This document shows, one piece after another, positions 8,926 through 19,318 of a stretch of DNA of 64,000 nt (within the stretch, counting starts at the first letter, position 1; each line of letters opens with the position of its first letter). Both the position numbers and the translations under genes were made by a program. The DNA is taken from NCBI RefSeq assembly GCF_902702935.1, contig NZ_LR738855.1, positions 1,736,001-1,800,000 of the forward strand, given 5' to 3'. Source of the stretch: Corynebacterium rouxii (GTDB lineage Bacteria; Actinomycetota; Actinomycetes; Mycobacteriales; Mycobacteriaceae). The notes under the pieces are model-generated. The model was not told where the DNA came from, ran no database searches, and saw only the letters and a list, made by a program, of their open reading frames with translations.

Positions 8926-9654
8926 TCACACTTGGTCAAGCACATTGAGGCTGGCAAGACCTCGTTCCACATGCCACGACAGGTGGGACCGAATTAATGC
9001 GTGCGCTTGCTGATACCTCTCTGGTGTACCTATTTCAGCTACAGCGTCACGGTGGCCTTGTTGCATGAGCCACATCATATGCAACGTCTCTGGATCGACT
9101 TCTTGGGCACCTGGGGGGCGGCAATGCACGCACACGGCCCCGCCTGGGCTGGGGTGAAAAGCATGATGCGGCCCGGCAGTACCACATTGAGCGCAGTCAA
9201 ACAGGCTGGGTGCCCAACCAGCAATGTTCATTCCTTGAAGTAAGAAAGTGTCTACTTCAGCGACCGGATGCGCACAAGTCTGCATGTTTTTCAGCGCTGT
9301 GACAGTGAGATCAAAAAGACGAGGCTCGTCTCCTACCGCGAGCTTTTCGACGCCTTCCAAGATCGAGCTGGCAGCCGAAAAGCGTGTGACATCATCAATG
9401 ATCTTAGCCCCGAAGTATGCCACGGTGTCGGCTGCTGTAATGGACTCCAGATTACGGCCACGATAGAGCTGAACATCAAGTTCTACAAAGGGTTGCAGCC
9501 GTGAACCAAAGCGACTTTTTGCCCGCCGTACCCCCTTAGCAACACCGCGTACAATGCCACGACCGCGGGTAAAGAGCACAATAATGCGGTCTGCCTCACC
9601 AAAGTCGTAGGAGCGAACCACAAGGGCTCGCTCCCGATAACTTTCTCGACGCAC
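8926..9654 (-). CDS. recO: DNA repair protein RecO
   Basis: RecO, the SSB-displacing partner of RecR in RecF-pathway recombination. 242 residues: N-terminal OB fold ([36 protein letters not shown]), helical middle, and a Cys4 zinc finger of two CxxC pairs (CAQC and CVHC, about 152-176). The start is a GTG that overlaps the era stop (TAGTG), so recO is translationally coupled to era. Located between era and uppS as in other actinobacteria. Confidence 0.95.
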   Translation of the reverse strand: MRRESYRERALVVRSYDFGEADRIIVLFTRGRGIVRGVAKGVRRAKSRFGSRLQPFVELDVQLYRGRNLESITAADTVAYFGAKIIDDVTRFSAASSILEGVEKLAVGDEPRLFDLTVTALKNMQTCAHPVAEVDTFLLQGMNIAGWAPSLFDCAQCGTAGPHHAFHPSPGGAVCVHCRPPGAQEVDPETLHMMWLMQQGHRDAVAEIGTPERYQQAHALIRSHLSWHVERGLASLNVLDQV

Positions 9655-10571
9655 TAGAACCCTAGTCGGCCTAGCTGCTTTGGATCTTGCTGCCAGTTCT
9701 TTAGCACCTTGATACGAAGGTCTAAGTACACGTTGCTACCCAAAATCTTGATAATTTCAGGGCGAGCATTGTGAATGATGCGACCAAGGCGGCGACCATC
9801 TTTACCGATCAGGATCGATTTTTGTCCTGGGCGCTCAACATAGATCACCGCATGAACGTCGAGGACTCCCTCACGCTCATCATTTGGCAAGATCTCATCA
9901 ATTTGCACTGCTACGGAGTGCGGAAGCTCATCTTTGAGTCCGCTCAATGCTGCCTCCCGGATCAGTTCCGAAAGTCGAGTCTCCGTGTCATCATCAGTGA
10001 TGTGATCATCAGGGTAGAACTTCGGACCTTCAGGGAGCAGGCGCGTGATCACGTCGAGAAGCACGTCGCGTTGCTCACCGGTAACCGCAGAAACTGGCAC
10101 TACCTCGGAATTACCACCAAGCAGCGCGTGAAGCTCCATGAGCTGAACTGCCACCTGGTCACGGCTCGCCTTATCCACCTTGGTCACAATGCCAAGCAGC
10201 GGAGTCTTTGGCGCTACCTTCTTTACTGCATCAAGAATCCAGCGATCACCTGGACCGATCTTCTCATCAGCAGGAACCGTGATGGCAATAAGGTCCATAT
10301 CGGCATAGGTGTCTTTCACAACCTCGTTGAGGCGCTCGCCCAACAGAGTCCGTGGCTTGTGCAGACCAGGGGTGTCTACCACGATGATCTGTGCATCTTC
10401 ACGATGCACAATGCCGCGAATAGGGTGTCGCGTTGTCTCCGGCTGGTTAGCCGTGATCGCAATCTTCTCCCCTACCAAAGCATTGGTCAGCGTGGATTTT
10501 CCGGTGTTGGGTCGTCCAACGAAGCTAATAAACCCAGAGCGAAATCCCTCGGGTGTGTCGGTGAAACTCAC
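9654..10571 (-). CDS. era: GTPase Era
   Basis: Ribosome-assembly GTPase that binds 16S rRNA. 305 residues with G1 GRPNTGKST near 19-27, G3 DTPGLHKP near 66-73, G4 TKVD, and a C-terminal KH domain with GKDGRRLGRI. The start is a GTG at 10571, with AAGGAGAT just upstream. In many corynebacteria the CNNM/CorB-type gene lies directly upstream; here a pyridoxal kinase gene is between them. Overlaps recO by one base. Confidence 0.96.
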   Translation of the reverse strand: MSFTDTPEGFRSGFISFVGRPNTGKSTLTNALVGEKIAITANQPETTRHPIRGIVHREDAQIIVVDTPGLHKPRTLLGERLNEVVKDTYADMDLIAITVPADEKIGPGDRWILDAVKKVAPKTPLLGIVTKVDKASRDQVAVQLMELHALLGGNSEVVPVSAVTGEQRDVLLDVITRLLPEGPKFYPDDHITDDDTETRLSELIREAALSGLKDELPHSVAVQIDEILPNDEREGVLDVHAVIYVERPGQKSILIGKDGRRLGRIIHNARPEIIKILGSNVYLDLRIKVLKNWQQDPKQLGRLGF

Positions 10572-10623
10572 CTATCTCCTTATGTTGTGTGAAAGAACTT
10601 AAAAAAGTGATTCTATGCCAATG

Positions 10624-11475
10624 TTAGGCGATCTGCTCAACCTCAAACTGAAGGCGAGGATGCGCGATGGCTTCTTGGGACTCGATAATAAGCAATTCGC
10701 GCGAATCCGCTTTGAAGGTAGTTTCAATCAGATCGAATACTGATGATGCTGTACGTGCAAGAGCGTCTGCTGCATTACGCTCGCGAATATAATGCCCCGT
10801 AAACAGTGCAGCTGTCACATCACCGGAACCATTGCGTTTGAAATCAATAAACGGTGTCCGTACCAACCATGCGCCCTGTTCATTAGCAGCGATCATTTCG
10901 ATAGCATCATCGGGGGTTTCTGGGCGACGCACCGAGGTAACGAGGACGGTGTCGGGTCCCATCGCACGAGCTGCAGCGATGGCTTCAAGCGTCGAGGCAG
11001 TATCATGCGCTGGCACGCCCGTAAGGTACTCCAACTCGAACTGGTTAGGTGTGATGATGTCTGCTACTGGAACCACCTTGTCGCGCAGCAATGGCGGGAT
11101 GAGATCCGATACAAAACAGCCAGATTTGGCATTGCCCATAACTGGATCGCAGGCGTACACAGCTTGAGGATTCGCCTCTTTGATTCGTGCAACCGCGTCA
11201 ACGATCACATCAGCAATGTCGGAACCGCCTTGGTAGCCAGACAAGATAGCGTCGATACGCCCGAAAGCACCGCGCTGTTCAATGCCGTCGAGCACGTTAC
11301 GCACCTGTGCTGCAGGAATGAGCTCGCCACCCCACTGCCCATAGCCGGTGTGATTAGAAAAGTTCACCGTATGAACCGGCCATACTTCATGCCCAATACG
11401 TTGCAATGGGAACACTGCGGCAGAGTTACCAACGTGGCCATAGGATACATGGGACTGGATCGACAAAATGTTCAT
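10624..11475 (-). CDS. pdxY: Pyridoxal kinase (PdxY type)
   Basis: Phosphorylates pyridoxal/pyridoxamine/pyridoxine for B6 salvage in the cytoplasm. 283 residues from ATG 11475 (N-terminus MNILSIQSHVSYGHVGNSAA, the PdxY hallmark). NFSNHTGYGQW and the CDPVMG block are visible, and the ribokinase-fold catalytic motif is FKRNGSGDVTAALF with the Asp base. An in-frame ATG at 11562 would add a Cys-rich extension inside the upstream gene and is rejected. The gene starts 10 bp after the CNNM-family gene's stop and ends 52 bp before the era start, so it is inserted in an otherwise conserved operon. Several PLP enzymes lie in the window (aecD, yggS). Confidence 0.92.
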   Translation of the reverse strand: MNILSIQSHVSYGHVGNSAAVFPLQRIGHEVWPVHTVNFSNHTGYGQWGGELIPAAQVRNVLDGIEQRGAFGRIDAILSGYQGGSDIADVIVDAVARIKEANPQAVYACDPVMGNAKSGCFVSDLIPPLLRDKVVPVADIITPNQFELEYLTGVPAHDTASTLEAIAAARAMGPDTVLVTSVRRPETPDDAIEMIAANEQGAWLVRTPFIDFKRNGSGDVTAALFTGHYIRERNAADALARTASSVFDLIETTFKADSRELLIIESQEAIAHPRLQFEVEQIA

Positions 11476-11485
11476 GGGGTTCATC

Positions 11486-12814
11486 CTATAGTTCGGAAAG
11501 CGATTCGACAGGCAAAACAGACACGAGCACAGATCGAACCTGAATCCGACCGCGGCGATCACGTCCGCCCTCGGCTTGAAGTTGCAAACCAGACGTGGTC
11601 ACTGTGGTACCCGGCAACGGGATTCTGCCTTTTTCAAAGGCAATGAGTCCGCCCACGGTATCAACCTGATCGAGAATTTCCTCGCTGAACTCAATTTCTC
11701 GGTCAAGATCCTCGTCGATAGTCTCGATAAGATCATCCAAAGACAATCGCGATACAACGCGATAGGTAGGCAACTCCGTATCGTTTAATCGTTCGATCGG
11801 AGCCATTTCTCGGTCATCGTACTCATCGGCGATTTCACCGACGATCTCTTCGAGGATGTCTTCAATCGAAATCAAACCCGCAATTCCGCCATACTCGTCT
11901 ACCAGCATGGCGATGTGGTTGCGGTCATGTTGCATTTCGTGCAACAGCGCATCGAGGTTTTTAGAGTCTGGCACAAAAGTTGCCGGCCGCATAACGTCAT
12001 CAACAAGCACAGACCGCCCGCTATCCGTGGAATAGTAGGTGCGCTGAACTAGGTCCTTGAGGTAGACGATACCGATGATGTCGTCGACGGTTTCCCCGAT
12101 CACTGGGATACGCGAAAATCCTGATCGCACACACAAACTAGTCGCCTGACCCGCAGTTTTTCCTGATTCAATCCACACCATATCGGTACGAGGAACCATC
12201 GCAGATCGCGCGGTTGTCGACGCAAGATCGAAAACGGATTGAATCATCCGACGTTCTTCGATTTCTACTACGCCGTGCTCTTGGGCGATGTCGACCATTT
12301 CACGCAGTTCGACTTCGGTGTTGTAAGGGCCGTCTCTAAAACCAGGACCTGGCGCGATGATATTGCCAATGCGAATGAGTAACCGCGCAATAGGCCCTAA
12401 GAGTTTCGCTAGCGCACTGAGCAAGAATGCCGAGGACAAGGACACTGTGTAAGGATTCTTGCGTCCCACTGTGCGAGAAAATACCCCGACAACCGTGAAC
12501 GTCACGAGCGCTACGCCCACTATCGCCGCAGTAAGCGCCCAGGTCTCATTATCGATGAGTTCCAGAGTGAGCATGGCGGCAAACACCGCGGCTGTCACAT
12601 CAAGGAAGGTTTTGAGCAGTACAAGCAGGTTGATGTGCTCGGCGCGTTTTTCCACGACATTGAGCAGCACACGTGACGCACGAGTTTCTTTGTTTTTGTC
12701 GATTTGTTCCACACGAGCAAGCGAAATGGAGCTGACTGCTGCTTCGACGGTTCCCAACAATCCTGAGCACAGCAAAGCAGCAAGGGTAATCAGCCCTAAA
12801 ACTACAGAGCTCAC
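11486..12814 (-). CDS. CNNM/CorB (HlyC/CorC) family membrane protein with CBS pair
   Basis: A 442-residue membrane protein. It has an N-terminal DUF21 domain with about four spans (1-145), a CBS pair (about 195-320; [15 protein letters not shown] and [34 protein letters not shown]), and a C-terminal CorC/HlyC transporter-associated domain. The family is implicated in Mg2+/Co2+ efflux or homeostasis; 'hemolysin' is a historical name. The start is a GTG that overlaps the ybeY stop as GTGA. It belongs to the hrcA-to-uppS minus-strand block. Confidence 0.9.
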   Translation of the reverse strand: MSSVVLGLITLAALLCSGLLGTVEAAVSSISLARVEQIDKNKETRASRVLLNVVEKRAEHINLLVLLKTFLDVTAAVFAAMLTLELIDNETWALTAAIVGVALVTFTVVGVFSRTVGRKNPYTVSLSSAFLLSALAKLLGPIARLLIRIGNIIAPGPGFRDGPYNTEVELREMVDIAQEHGVVEIEERRMIQSVFDLASTTARSAMVPRTDMVWIESGKTAGQATSLCVRSGFSRIPVIGETVDDIIGIVYLKDLVQRTYYSTDSGRSVLVDDVMRPATFVPDSKNLDALLHEMQHDRNHIAMLVDEYGGIAGLISIEDILEEIVGEIADEYDDREMAPIERLNDTELPTYRVVSRLSLDDLIETIDEDLDREIEFSEEILDQVDTVGGLIAFEKGRIPLPGTTVTTSGLQLQAEGGRDRRGRIQVRSVLVSVLPVESLSEL

Positions 12815-13401
12815 TGCGGATCCCCAATAGCAGGGATTCCGCCACCTGGAACTAGTTTGTCTAGTTCTGCACGGTCAGCAGCGGAAGGAAATGCTCCTGC
12901 GTTGCTCGGCTTTGGCTGAAATTCGATGCCTCGTCGCTCGCAGTGCGCGTACCAGTCCTGCAACAGCTCGTTTTGCAGGGCGAACATTTCTTGTTCGTCT
13001 TCTGGCTCGATGTGGTCGTAACCTAGCAAGTGCAGGCAGCCATGAGTGGTTAAAAGTGCCAATTCATGCCCCACATCGTGGCCAGCCTTGGCTGCTTGCT
13101 TAGCGGCAAATTCCGGACACAAGATGATGTCCCCCAGCATCGCAGACCCACAAGGTTGAGCGTCGGGGCGCCCCATGCCCGGGGTTAGTTCGTCCATGGG
13201 GAAGCTCATCACATCGGTAGGTCCTTCGAGGTCCATCCAGCGCACGTGAAGGTCACTCATGGTGGCAACATCCACAATGGAGATGGTGGCTTCAGCGTCG
13301 GGATGGACGTCCATCTCGCCGAGCACGAACGTGGCGACGTCGATAAGCGCTTCTTCGTTTACTCCGTCGAAGCCAGACTCATTGACAACTTCGATACTCA
13401 T
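12811..13401 (-). CDS. ybeY: Endoribonuclease YbeY
   Basis: Single-strand endoribonuclease for 16S rRNA 3' end maturation and ribosome quality control. 196 residues, with the zinc site [14 protein letters not shown] (H-x3-H-x5-H) near 138-151. The MSFPMDE block and the [14 protein letters not shown] segment fit the family. It has a C-terminal extension of about 30 residues ([14 protein letters not shown]...). It abuts phoH directly (phoH ends at 13402) and overlaps the CNNM-family gene by 4 bp. Confidence 0.94.
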   Translation of the reverse strand: MSIEVVNESGFDGVNEEALIDVATFVLGEMDVHPDAEATISIVDVATMSDLHVRWMDLEGPTDVMSFPMDELTPGMGRPDAQPCGSAMLGDIILCPEFAAKQAAKAGHDVGHELALLTTHGCLHLLGYDHIEPEDEQEMFALQNELLQDWYAHCERRGIEFQPKPSNAGAFPSAADRAELDKLVPGGGIPAIGDPQ

Positions 13402-14370
13402 CTATTTGTCCTTTAGTTGTTCTTCGTAGGCGTCATAAGCATCAACGATCCGGCCCACAAGTTGATGGCGAACCACATCGTCCGAACCGAGCTCGGCAAA
13501 GTGCACGCCTTCTACTCCACGAAGAATATCGTGCACTAACCGCAAACCAGATTTTTGCCCACCTGGCAGATCCACCTGCGTAATGTCGCCGGTAACAACC
13601 ATCTTGGATCCAAACCCGAGACGCGTTAAAAACATCTTCATCTGGGCAGGAGTCGTGTTTTGGGCCTCATCCAAAATCACAAACGCATCGTTAAGAGTAC
13701 GACCACGCATATAAGCCAACGGCGCGACCTCCACGATCCCGGCTTCCATGAGCTTCGGAATAATGTCGGGGTCCACCATGTCGCGCAAAGCGTCGTGAAG
13801 CGGGCGCAGGTAGGGGTCGATCTTCTCGTTCAGCGTGCCAGGCAAAAATCCCAACTTTTCGCCGGCTTCGACTGCAGGACGCGTCAAAATAATCCGGTTG
13901 ACTTGTTTAGCCTGCAAAGCTTGCACGGCCTTAGCCATCGCCAAATAAGTTTTTCCGGAACCTGCGGGGCCTAGGCCAAACACAATGGTGTTGTGGTCGA
14001 TCGCGTCAACGTAATCTTTCTGGCCAAGGGTTTTAGCTCGAATGACTTTGCCGCGACGTGCCACGATGTCGCTTGCCAGCACAGCACCCACATAATGCGG
14101 GGTGTCTTCTGCGACGATTGCCACTGCATTTTTCACGGCATCTGGGCTAATCGCGTGTCCGCGTTTCGCCATGGACTGTAACTCTTGCAGCACGCGAATA
14201 CCACGAGAAACTTCAAAATCGCGTCCGCTGAGCGTCGCTCGGGTACCACGCACAAAGATGGTGCAATCGAGTAGGTTTTCCAGCACTTTGAGGTTTTGAT
14301 CATTAATCCCCAAAATTGCTTGAGAGTATTGCTCGTCCAGTTCAATGGCACGAGTTATAAAGTCAGCCAA
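13402..14370 (-). CDS. phoH: PhoH-like ATPase
   Basis: P-loop ATPase of the PhoH/PhoL class, usually next to ybeY and linked to RNA metabolism. 322 residues: Walker A GLGPAGSGKTYLAMAKAV near 131-148, Walker B FVILDEAQNTTPAQMKMFLTR, and VVTGDITQVDLP. The first codon is TTG at 14370, giving MADFITRAIELDEQ; no better start is available in frame. It is transcribed toward ybeY with no gap. Confidence 0.94.
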   Translation of the reverse strand: MADFITRAIELDEQYSQAILGINDQNLKVLENLLDCTIFVRGTRATLSGRDFEVSRGIRVLQELQSMAKRGHAISPDAVKNAVAIVAEDTPHYVGAVLASDIVARRGKVIRAKTLGQKDYVDAIDHNTIVFGLGPAGSGKTYLAMAKAVQALQAKQVNRIILTRPAVEAGEKLGFLPGTLNEKIDPYLRPLHDALRDMVDPDIIPKLMEAGIVEVAPLAYMRGRTLNDAFVILDEAQNTTPAQMKMFLTRLGFGSKMVVTGDITQVDLPGGQKSGLRLVHDILRGVEGVHFAELGSDDVVRHQLVGRIVDAYDAYEEQLKDK

Positions 14371-14417
14371 CGTTTCGGTTCAACCTATCTGAGAGTAAAA
14401 GTTCGTTGTTTGCCACA

Positions 14418-15176
14418 CTACCAGCGAGAAGTCTGTACTCCGAGAGCAGCCAGCGCCACGATTCCCGCTGATGCAGTCCGCAGCACCTCGGGGCCGAGTT
14501 TTACGGCGCGAGCACCGGCTTGGCGGAATACCTCTGCTTCTTCGGGGCTCACTCCGCCTTCTGGGCCAATAATCAAGGCAATTGACTTCGCGGTACTAAC
14601 TTCAACCGTAGCGAACGGCACTGCGGCATCCTCGTGGAGCACCAGCACAACGTCGAATTGTTCGAGTCGTTCTGCAATCTGAGCGGTGGTCATGGGTTCG
14701 GCTACCTCGGGGATTCGAGTGCGCCTCGATTGTTTTGCTGCGGCGATCGCTGCTTGCTGCCATTTGAGCACGCCCTTAGATCGTTTAGCTCCCACCCACT
14801 TGGCAACGCACCGATGTGCTTCCCACGGAACAATCGCATCGGCGCCGCCTTGAGTAAGCAGATCAACGGCAAGTTCTGAGCGTTCAGATTTCGGAATCGC
14901 TTGGAAAACGGTCACTGTCGGTGTTGGTGCGGGTTCTTTATAGCATTCAGTGACATGAAGGTGCAGTGTGCTTTTACCGCTTGTCGACGCCACTGTGGCT
15001 ATAGCCCAGCTGCCTCGGCCATCGATCAGTTTGACCTGCTCGCCCGCGGTCATGCGCTTAACGCTAACCGCGTGGCGACCTTCTGCCCCATCGAGGACAA
15101 CATTGCCGGTAGGAATCTCACCGTGTTTACCGGCAATGAGGTCTTCGAGGTTGTAGATAAAAACTGGAAGCGACAT
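14418..15176 (-). CDS. rsmE: 16S rRNA (uracil1498-N3)-methyltransferase
   Basis: SPOUT-fold methyltransferase that methylates U1498 of 16S rRNA. 252 residues from ATG 15176 (MSLPVFIYNLEDL). N-terminal PUA-like domain with GAEGRHAVSVKRM; C-terminal SPOUT knot with ALIIGPEGGVSPEEAEVF and LGPEVLRTASAGIVALA. An upstream in-frame ATG at 15257 is inside dnaJ2 and is rejected. The ATG lies 1 bp after the dnaJ2 stop, so the pair is translationally coupled. Confidence 0.95.
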   Translation of the reverse strand: MSLPVFIYNLEDLIAGKHGEIPTGNVVLDGAEGRHAVSVKRMTAGEQVKLIDGRGSWAIATVASTSGKSTLHLHVTECYKEPAPTPTVTVFQAIPKSERSELAVDLLTQGGADAIVPWEAHRCVAKWVGAKRSKGVLKWQQAAIAAAKQSRRTRIPEVAEPMTTAQIAERLEQFDVVLVLHEDAAVPFATVEVSTAKSIALIIGPEGGVSPEEAEVFRQAGARAVKLGPEVLRTASAGIVALAALGVQTSRW

Positions 15177-15177
15177 A

Positions 15178-16317
15178 TTAGCGGCGGAACCTGTTGCGGA
15201 GGCGCCCAAAGAGCGAATCATCTGACTCGTCAGCAGTCCGCACTGCCGATTCATCACTACGGTGGTCGCGAAGCTTATTCAGCAGTTCCTTGGAACGCTC
15301 ATCTAGCTGGGTAGGAATGGATACCTCAACGTGAGCGATCACGTTGCCATAGCCCTCGCCTCGCAGTTGTGGCATACCCTTGCCCTCAATAACAATGGTT
15401 TCTGCGGGTTGAACACCTGCGGGGATCTCAAAGTCAATGGCATCGCCAGACAAAGACTCCACCGAGGTGGTAGCGCCCAAAGCAGCATCCACCATGGGCA
15501 CGTGCACACTCATGTGCAGATCATTACCCTCACGCTGGAACACTGGGTGCGGCTGCATCATCACCTCGACATACAAATCTCCTGCAGGTCCACCGCCTGG
15601 GCCTACCTCGCCCTGGCCAGCCATGCGGATACGCATGCCATCAGCGATACCTGCTGGAACGTTAACAATGAGGTCGCGCTGGGTGCGCACGCGGCCATCG
15701 CCACCACACTTATCACATGGATCTGGGATGACTTCACCTGTGCCTCGACAGGTTGGGCATGGCGAAGACGTCATCACATTACCGAGGAACGAGCGCTGCA
15801 TCTGCTGGATTTCACCGCTACCGTTACAAGTACCGCACACGTTTGGCTTTGATTTGGATTTCGAGCCAGTGCCCTCACAGCGGTCACACAAGATAGCTGT
15901 ATCGATAGTGATGGGTTTCTTCGTACCTAGGTAGGCTTCCTCTAGTGTCAAGGTGGTGCGCAGGAGGGCGTCACTACCTGGCTGAACACGCGAACGTGGG
16001 CCTCGGCTGCCGCCACCGCCGCCAAAGAATGCTTCAAAGATGTCACCGAGTCCGCCACCAGCACCATAACCACCACCGTAGCCGGCACCGCCTCCACCTT
16101 GGGCCATCGGGTCACCACCCATGTCGACGATACGGCGCTTTTCTGCGTCGAGAAGCACCTCTTGGGCAATGGAGATTTCGCTAAATTTTTCAGCAGCTTC
16201 TTCCGTATCGTTCACATCTGGGTGATACTTACGGGCCAATTTACGGTAGGCCTTTTTAATCTCATTATCGGTGGCGTCACGTTCGACGCCCAAGATTGCG
16301 TAATAATCACGTGCCAC
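15178..16317 (-). CDS. dnaJ2: Co-chaperone DnaJ2
   Basis: Hsp40 partner of DnaK. 379 residues: J-domain at 1-70 with the HPD tripeptide in KYHPDVND, a Gly-rich linker ([19 protein letters not shown]), and a zinc-finger domain with four CxxCxGxG repeats ([32 protein letters not shown]). The C-terminal substrate-binding domain follows. Starts with GTG. Linkage to hrcA and rsmE is the actinobacterial dnaJ2 arrangement; dnaJ1 is normally in the dnaK operon elsewhere. 73 bp separate it from hrcA. Confidence 0.96.
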   Translation of the reverse strand: MARDYYAILGVERDATDNEIKKAYRKLARKYHPDVNDTEEAAEKFSEISIAQEVLLDAEKRRIVDMGGDPMAQGGGGAGYGGGYGAGGGLGDIFEAFFGGGGGSRGPRSRVQPGSDALLRTTLTLEEAYLGTKKPITIDTAILCDRCEGTGSKSKSKPNVCGTCNGSGEIQQMQRSFLGNVMTSSPCPTCRGTGEVIPDPCDKCGGDGRVRTQRDLIVNVPAGIADGMRIRMAGQGEVGPGGGPAGDLYVEVMMQPHPVFQREGNDLHMSVHVPMVDAALGATTSVESLSGDAIDFEIPAGVQPAETIVIEGKGMPQLRGEGYGNVIAHVEVSIPTQLDERSKELLNKLRDHRSDESAVRTADESDDSLFGRLRNRFRR

Positions 16318-16390
16318 GGTGCGAAAAACTTCCCTCTCAATTGATCAGTGAAACAAATAATGTTATCGAGATTGCAGGCAAAGACCTAAC

Positions 16391-17428
16391 TTAGCCCCCG
16401 CTGAGCACTCGACTGACATAATGTGCAACGGCGTAGACCTTGGACATTGTTCCCGAATAGTCCATAAAAGTGGGACCAACTACCCCTAGCCCACCGAGGG
16501 TAGCACCTTGCGCACCATAGCCGGTGGTGACAACCGAGGTATCACGGAGCTGTTCGTCTTCGTTTTCTTCGCCAATAAGCACGCTCACATGCCCAAGGTC
16601 GCGCACATTAGTAAGCAGTTTGAGCACCACGACCTGTTCTTCGAGTGCCTCCAGCATGGTCGGAAGTGAGGATGGCATTTCTCTCGCAATACGGGTGAGG
16701 TTACTAGCCCCAGCTAATATGAGGCGATCATTGGGCTGTTCCACCAATGTTTCAATTAACACTGTGGCACAACGCAGGATCATCGGCTGAATATCGGGAT
16801 CGACCAGAATCTCCCCTGCTGCCAGCTCGGCAAGCGACGCTGAGGCCTCGCTCAGGATTTTGTTGTCCAGTACGCAGTTGAGAACGTCGCGCATTTTTGC
16901 CACATGCTCCGGTTCGCAGATCTGGTCTACTTCTACGTTGCGTTGCTCTACCCTGCCATTATCGGTAATAAGCACGAGTAGTAGTCGAACAGGGCTCAGC
17001 AGTACGACCTCGCAGTGTTTTACTCGGGACACGTTGAGATTAGGCAGCTGGATAACTGCTGCTTGTCGAGTAAGTTGGCTCAACAGTTGTACAGATCGTT
17101 TGAGCACGTCCTCAAGATCAACGCCTCGTTCTAAGAATCCCAAAATAGCTCGGCGCTCCGCAACGGAAAGCGGCTTGATGTCATTGATGGAATCAACAAA
17201 AGTGCGGTATGCCTTTTCGGTAGGGATTCGCCCAGAACTTGCATGTTGCTGAACGATGTAGCCTTCAGATTCCAGCACGGCCATATCGTTGCGAATTGTA
17301 GCCGAGCTGACCTTGAGGTTGTGACGTTCTAGCAGTGCTTTTGATCCCACAGGTTCTTGGGATGCGATGTAGTCGGCAACGATCGCACGCAGCACTTCTT
17401 GCCTACGCTGATCGGTAGCTCCAGCCAT
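16391..17428 (-). CDS. hrcA: Heat-inducible transcription repressor HrcA
   Basis: Represses groES-groEL-type heat-shock operons by binding CIRCE elements. 345 residues: winged helix at the N-terminus ([21 protein letters not shown], about 38-58), a GAF-like middle, and the C-terminal conserved tail [28 protein letters not shown]. The 39 bp upstream, between the hemW stop and this ATG, hold no CIRCE inverted repeat, so hrcA is probably read from an upstream promoter together with hemW and is not obviously autoregulated. Confidence 0.96.
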   Translation of the reverse strand: MAGATDQRRQEVLRAIVADYIASQEPVGSKALLERHNLKVSSATIRNDMAVLESEGYIVQQHASSGRIPTEKAYRTFVDSINDIKPLSVAERRAILGFLERGVDLEDVLKRSVQLLSQLTRQAAVIQLPNLNVSRVKHCEVVLLSPVRLLLVLITDNGRVEQRNVEVDQICEPEHVAKMRDVLNCVLDNKILSEASASLAELAAGEILVDPDIQPMILRCATVLIETLVEQPNDRLILAGASNLTRIAREMPSSLPTMLEALEEQVVVLKLLTNVRDLGHVSVLIGEENEDEQLRDTSVVTTGYGAQGATLGGLGVVGPTFMDYSGTMSKVYAVAHYVSRVLSGG

Positions 17429-17467
17429 TGTCTCCCCTAAGGTCGCTGACGGTTTACCCTATTTACC

Positions 17468-18601
17468 TTAGTAGGCGACCAAAATATCGGCGATGATCCC
17501 ATCGATCAACAGGCGCCCTTCTTGGGTTGGACCCACACGACCATCCCAAGTATGCAGGAGTTTTAGGCCTACATATTTTTCGATGACGGCGCGTTCTGCT
17601 TCGGTAAACCGCGACAGTTCAAGTCCTTGACGCAAGCGTAGCCCGAGCATGACAGACTCTTCATGGCGCTCGGTGCTATCGAGGAGCTCTTCCTCTTTGA
17701 TCGGCAGTTGCCCGTCGGCAAGGTGTTGAGCATACGTGCTCGGGTGTTTCACATTGAAGAAGCGTCGAGACGCAATGTGCGAGTGCGCGCCAGGCCCTGC
17801 TCCCCACCAGTCGCCGTCGAGCCAGTAGCCGAGGTTGTGCTGGCATTCACCGCCTGGTTTTGCCCAGTTGGATACCTCGTACCAGTCAAAACCGTGGGCA
17901 CGCAGCGCGGTGTCGATAAGCCCGTAGCGATCGGCGTACACATCCTCATTCGGTGGCGGTAGCTGGCCTTTGCGTACCTTTCGTGCCATGGCGGTGCCGT
18001 CTTCCACGATGAGTGAATACGCACTGAGGTGGTCGACACCGGTTTCCAATGCACGATCCAAGGTAAGCCGAACGTCATCGTCTGTTTCGGTGGGCGTTCC
18101 GTAGATCATGTCGAGGTTAACGTGGGCAAAGCCTGCGTTCAGTGCCTCGCGGGCGGCGTCGAAAGCCCGCCCAGGCGTGTGCTTTCGTTCCAATACGCGC
18201 AACACGCTTGACGACGCCGACTGCATTCCCAAAGAAATGCGATTGTAACCGGCATCGAGCAGCGCCGAGAAGAACTCTGGTGAGGTTGTTTCAGGGTTGG
18301 ATTCGGTGGTGATTTCCGCGCCTGACGCAATACCGATGCTGTTGCGCACGGCGGTGAGAACGCGTGTTAGCCCGCTGGCGCCTAGCATCGATGGTGTGCC
18401 TCCACCGATAAACACCGTGGTTGCAGGGCGTGTGGTTCCCGAGGCTGCGGCTAGCTCAAGTTCTTTTTCAAGCGCATCGAGGTAGCTTTCGGGCGATGCT
18501 GTTCCGCCAAGCTCGCCAGGGGTATAGGTATTAAAGTCGCAGTATCCGCAGCGGGAGGAACAAAACGGGACGTGGACATAGACTCCGAAGCTATCCGACA
18601 T
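17468..18601 (-). CDS. hemW: HemW-like radical SAM protein (coproporphyrinogen III oxidase-like)
   Basis: Radical-SAM protein of the HemN/HemW family. 377 residues with the iron-sulfur motif PFCSSRCGYCDFNTY (CxxxCxxC at about 12-20), FIGGGTPSML, and the second SAM/heme domain (DHLSAYSLIVEDGTAMA, NLGYWLDGDWWGAGPGAHS). HemW proteins are usually heme chaperones rather than true HemN oxidases; HemN-specific N-terminal residues are absent, so HemW is preferred. Its start overlaps the upstream orphan by 11 bp. Confidence 0.92.
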   Translation of the reverse strand: MSDSFGVYVHVPFCSSRCGYCDFNTYTPGELGGTASPESYLDALEKELELAAASGTTRPATTVFIGGGTPSMLGASGLTRVLTAVRNSIGIASGAEITTESNPETTSPEFFSALLDAGYNRISLGMQSASSSVLRVLERKHTPGRAFDAAREALNAGFAHVNLDMIYGTPTETDDDVRLTLDRALETGVDHLSAYSLIVEDGTAMARKVRKGQLPPPNEDVYADRYGLIDTALRAHGFDWYEVSNWAKPGGECQHNLGYWLDGDWWGAGPGAHSHIASRRFFNVKHPSTYAQHLADGQLPIKEEELLDSTERHEESVMLGLRLRQGLELSRFTEAERAVIEKYVGLKLLHTWDGRVGPTQEGRLLIDGIIADILVAY

Positions 18602-19262
18602 ATTTTCCTGAATCTTGGCGTTTAGCTGCTACTTTTGCCACGATGGCGTCGATACGCGCGCGTTCGTTGAGGAATCGTGGCGGGTGTGCGCCTCTCATAG
18701 TGCGGGTAAAACCGGGGTGTTCTACCGCCACTACGTCGAGCCACGCTTGTGCCGCCGACAACACAATTTCTCCAACACGGGCGTAAAGCAGTGCAACATT
18801 GACCGAGTTGAGGTCGCGGGCTGCTCGTTCGGTTTGTTGCAGTTCCCATTGCACGGCGTTATCGAGTACCGAACATACAAGGTCCGTGCGCGCTTCCAGC
18901 GCAAGCGAGAGCTCACGAACAATCACAGGCGAATTGCGGATGGGAAAGCGATCACGCAGAGAGTCGGCGGTGACCACTACTGGGCGGATCACGTCTTCAA
19001 CAACGGGGTCGGAGATGCCCACTGTTCCGGATGCCAAACCTGAGGTGAGTGCTTGGCGAATTCCCACGAGTTCGTTGATCACCACACGGGAATCGTGGCG
19101 GGCCTCGGCGATGATGTCTTTGAGCTCAGCTACGCAGTCTTCTACGAGCTCCGCATCCCAATCGGCGATGGCTTCCCCGAGGTTTTCTATGTAGGTTGCT
19201 ACTTCGTCGCCGATGTTGAAGATTTCTTGGGTCAGCTCACGGTGGCGATGAATAACCTGCAT
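18591..19262 (-). CDS. Hypothetical conserved helical protein (223 aa)
   Basis: Soluble, mostly alpha-helical acidic protein with no recognisable motif. It starts at the ATG at 19262 (MQVIHRHRELTQEIFNIGDE) and ends in a basic tail (ARIDAIVAKVAAKRQDSGKYVG). No signal peptide or membrane span is present. It overlaps hemW by 11 bp and heads the hemW-hrcA-dnaJ2 transcription unit. A gene at this place beside hemW is found in other corynebacteria as far as I recall, but its function is unknown to me. Confidence 0.75.
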   Translation of the reverse strand: MQVIHRHRELTQEIFNIGDEVATYIENLGEAIADWDAELVEDCVAELKDIIAEARHDSRVVINELVGIRQALTSGLASGTVGISDPVVEDVIRPVVVTADSLRDRFPIRNSPVIVRELSLALEARTDLVCSVLDNAVQWELQQTERAARDLNSVNVALLYARVGEIVLSAAQAWLDVVAVEHPGFTRTMRGAHPPRFLNERARIDAIVAKVAAKRQDSGKYVG

Positions 19263-19318
19263 TCACTGACCCCTTTTTCCAGATGTGACGAAACTATGCA
19301 CTACTACCAATGACGTGA

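Noticed and set aside
9771..10592. A 273-codon frame antisense to era
   Set aside because: Era has all G motifs and a KH domain on the other strand; the mirror frame has no domain or ribosome site.
12811..12845. CNNM gene start further upstream inside ybeY
   Set aside because: The GTG overlapping the ybeY stop gives the right N-terminus of the DUF21 domain.
17429..17467. CIRCE element before hrcA
   Set aside because: No TTAGCACTC-N9-GAGTGCTAA in the 39 bp; a GAGCACTCG near 16400 is coding sequence at the hrcA 3' end.
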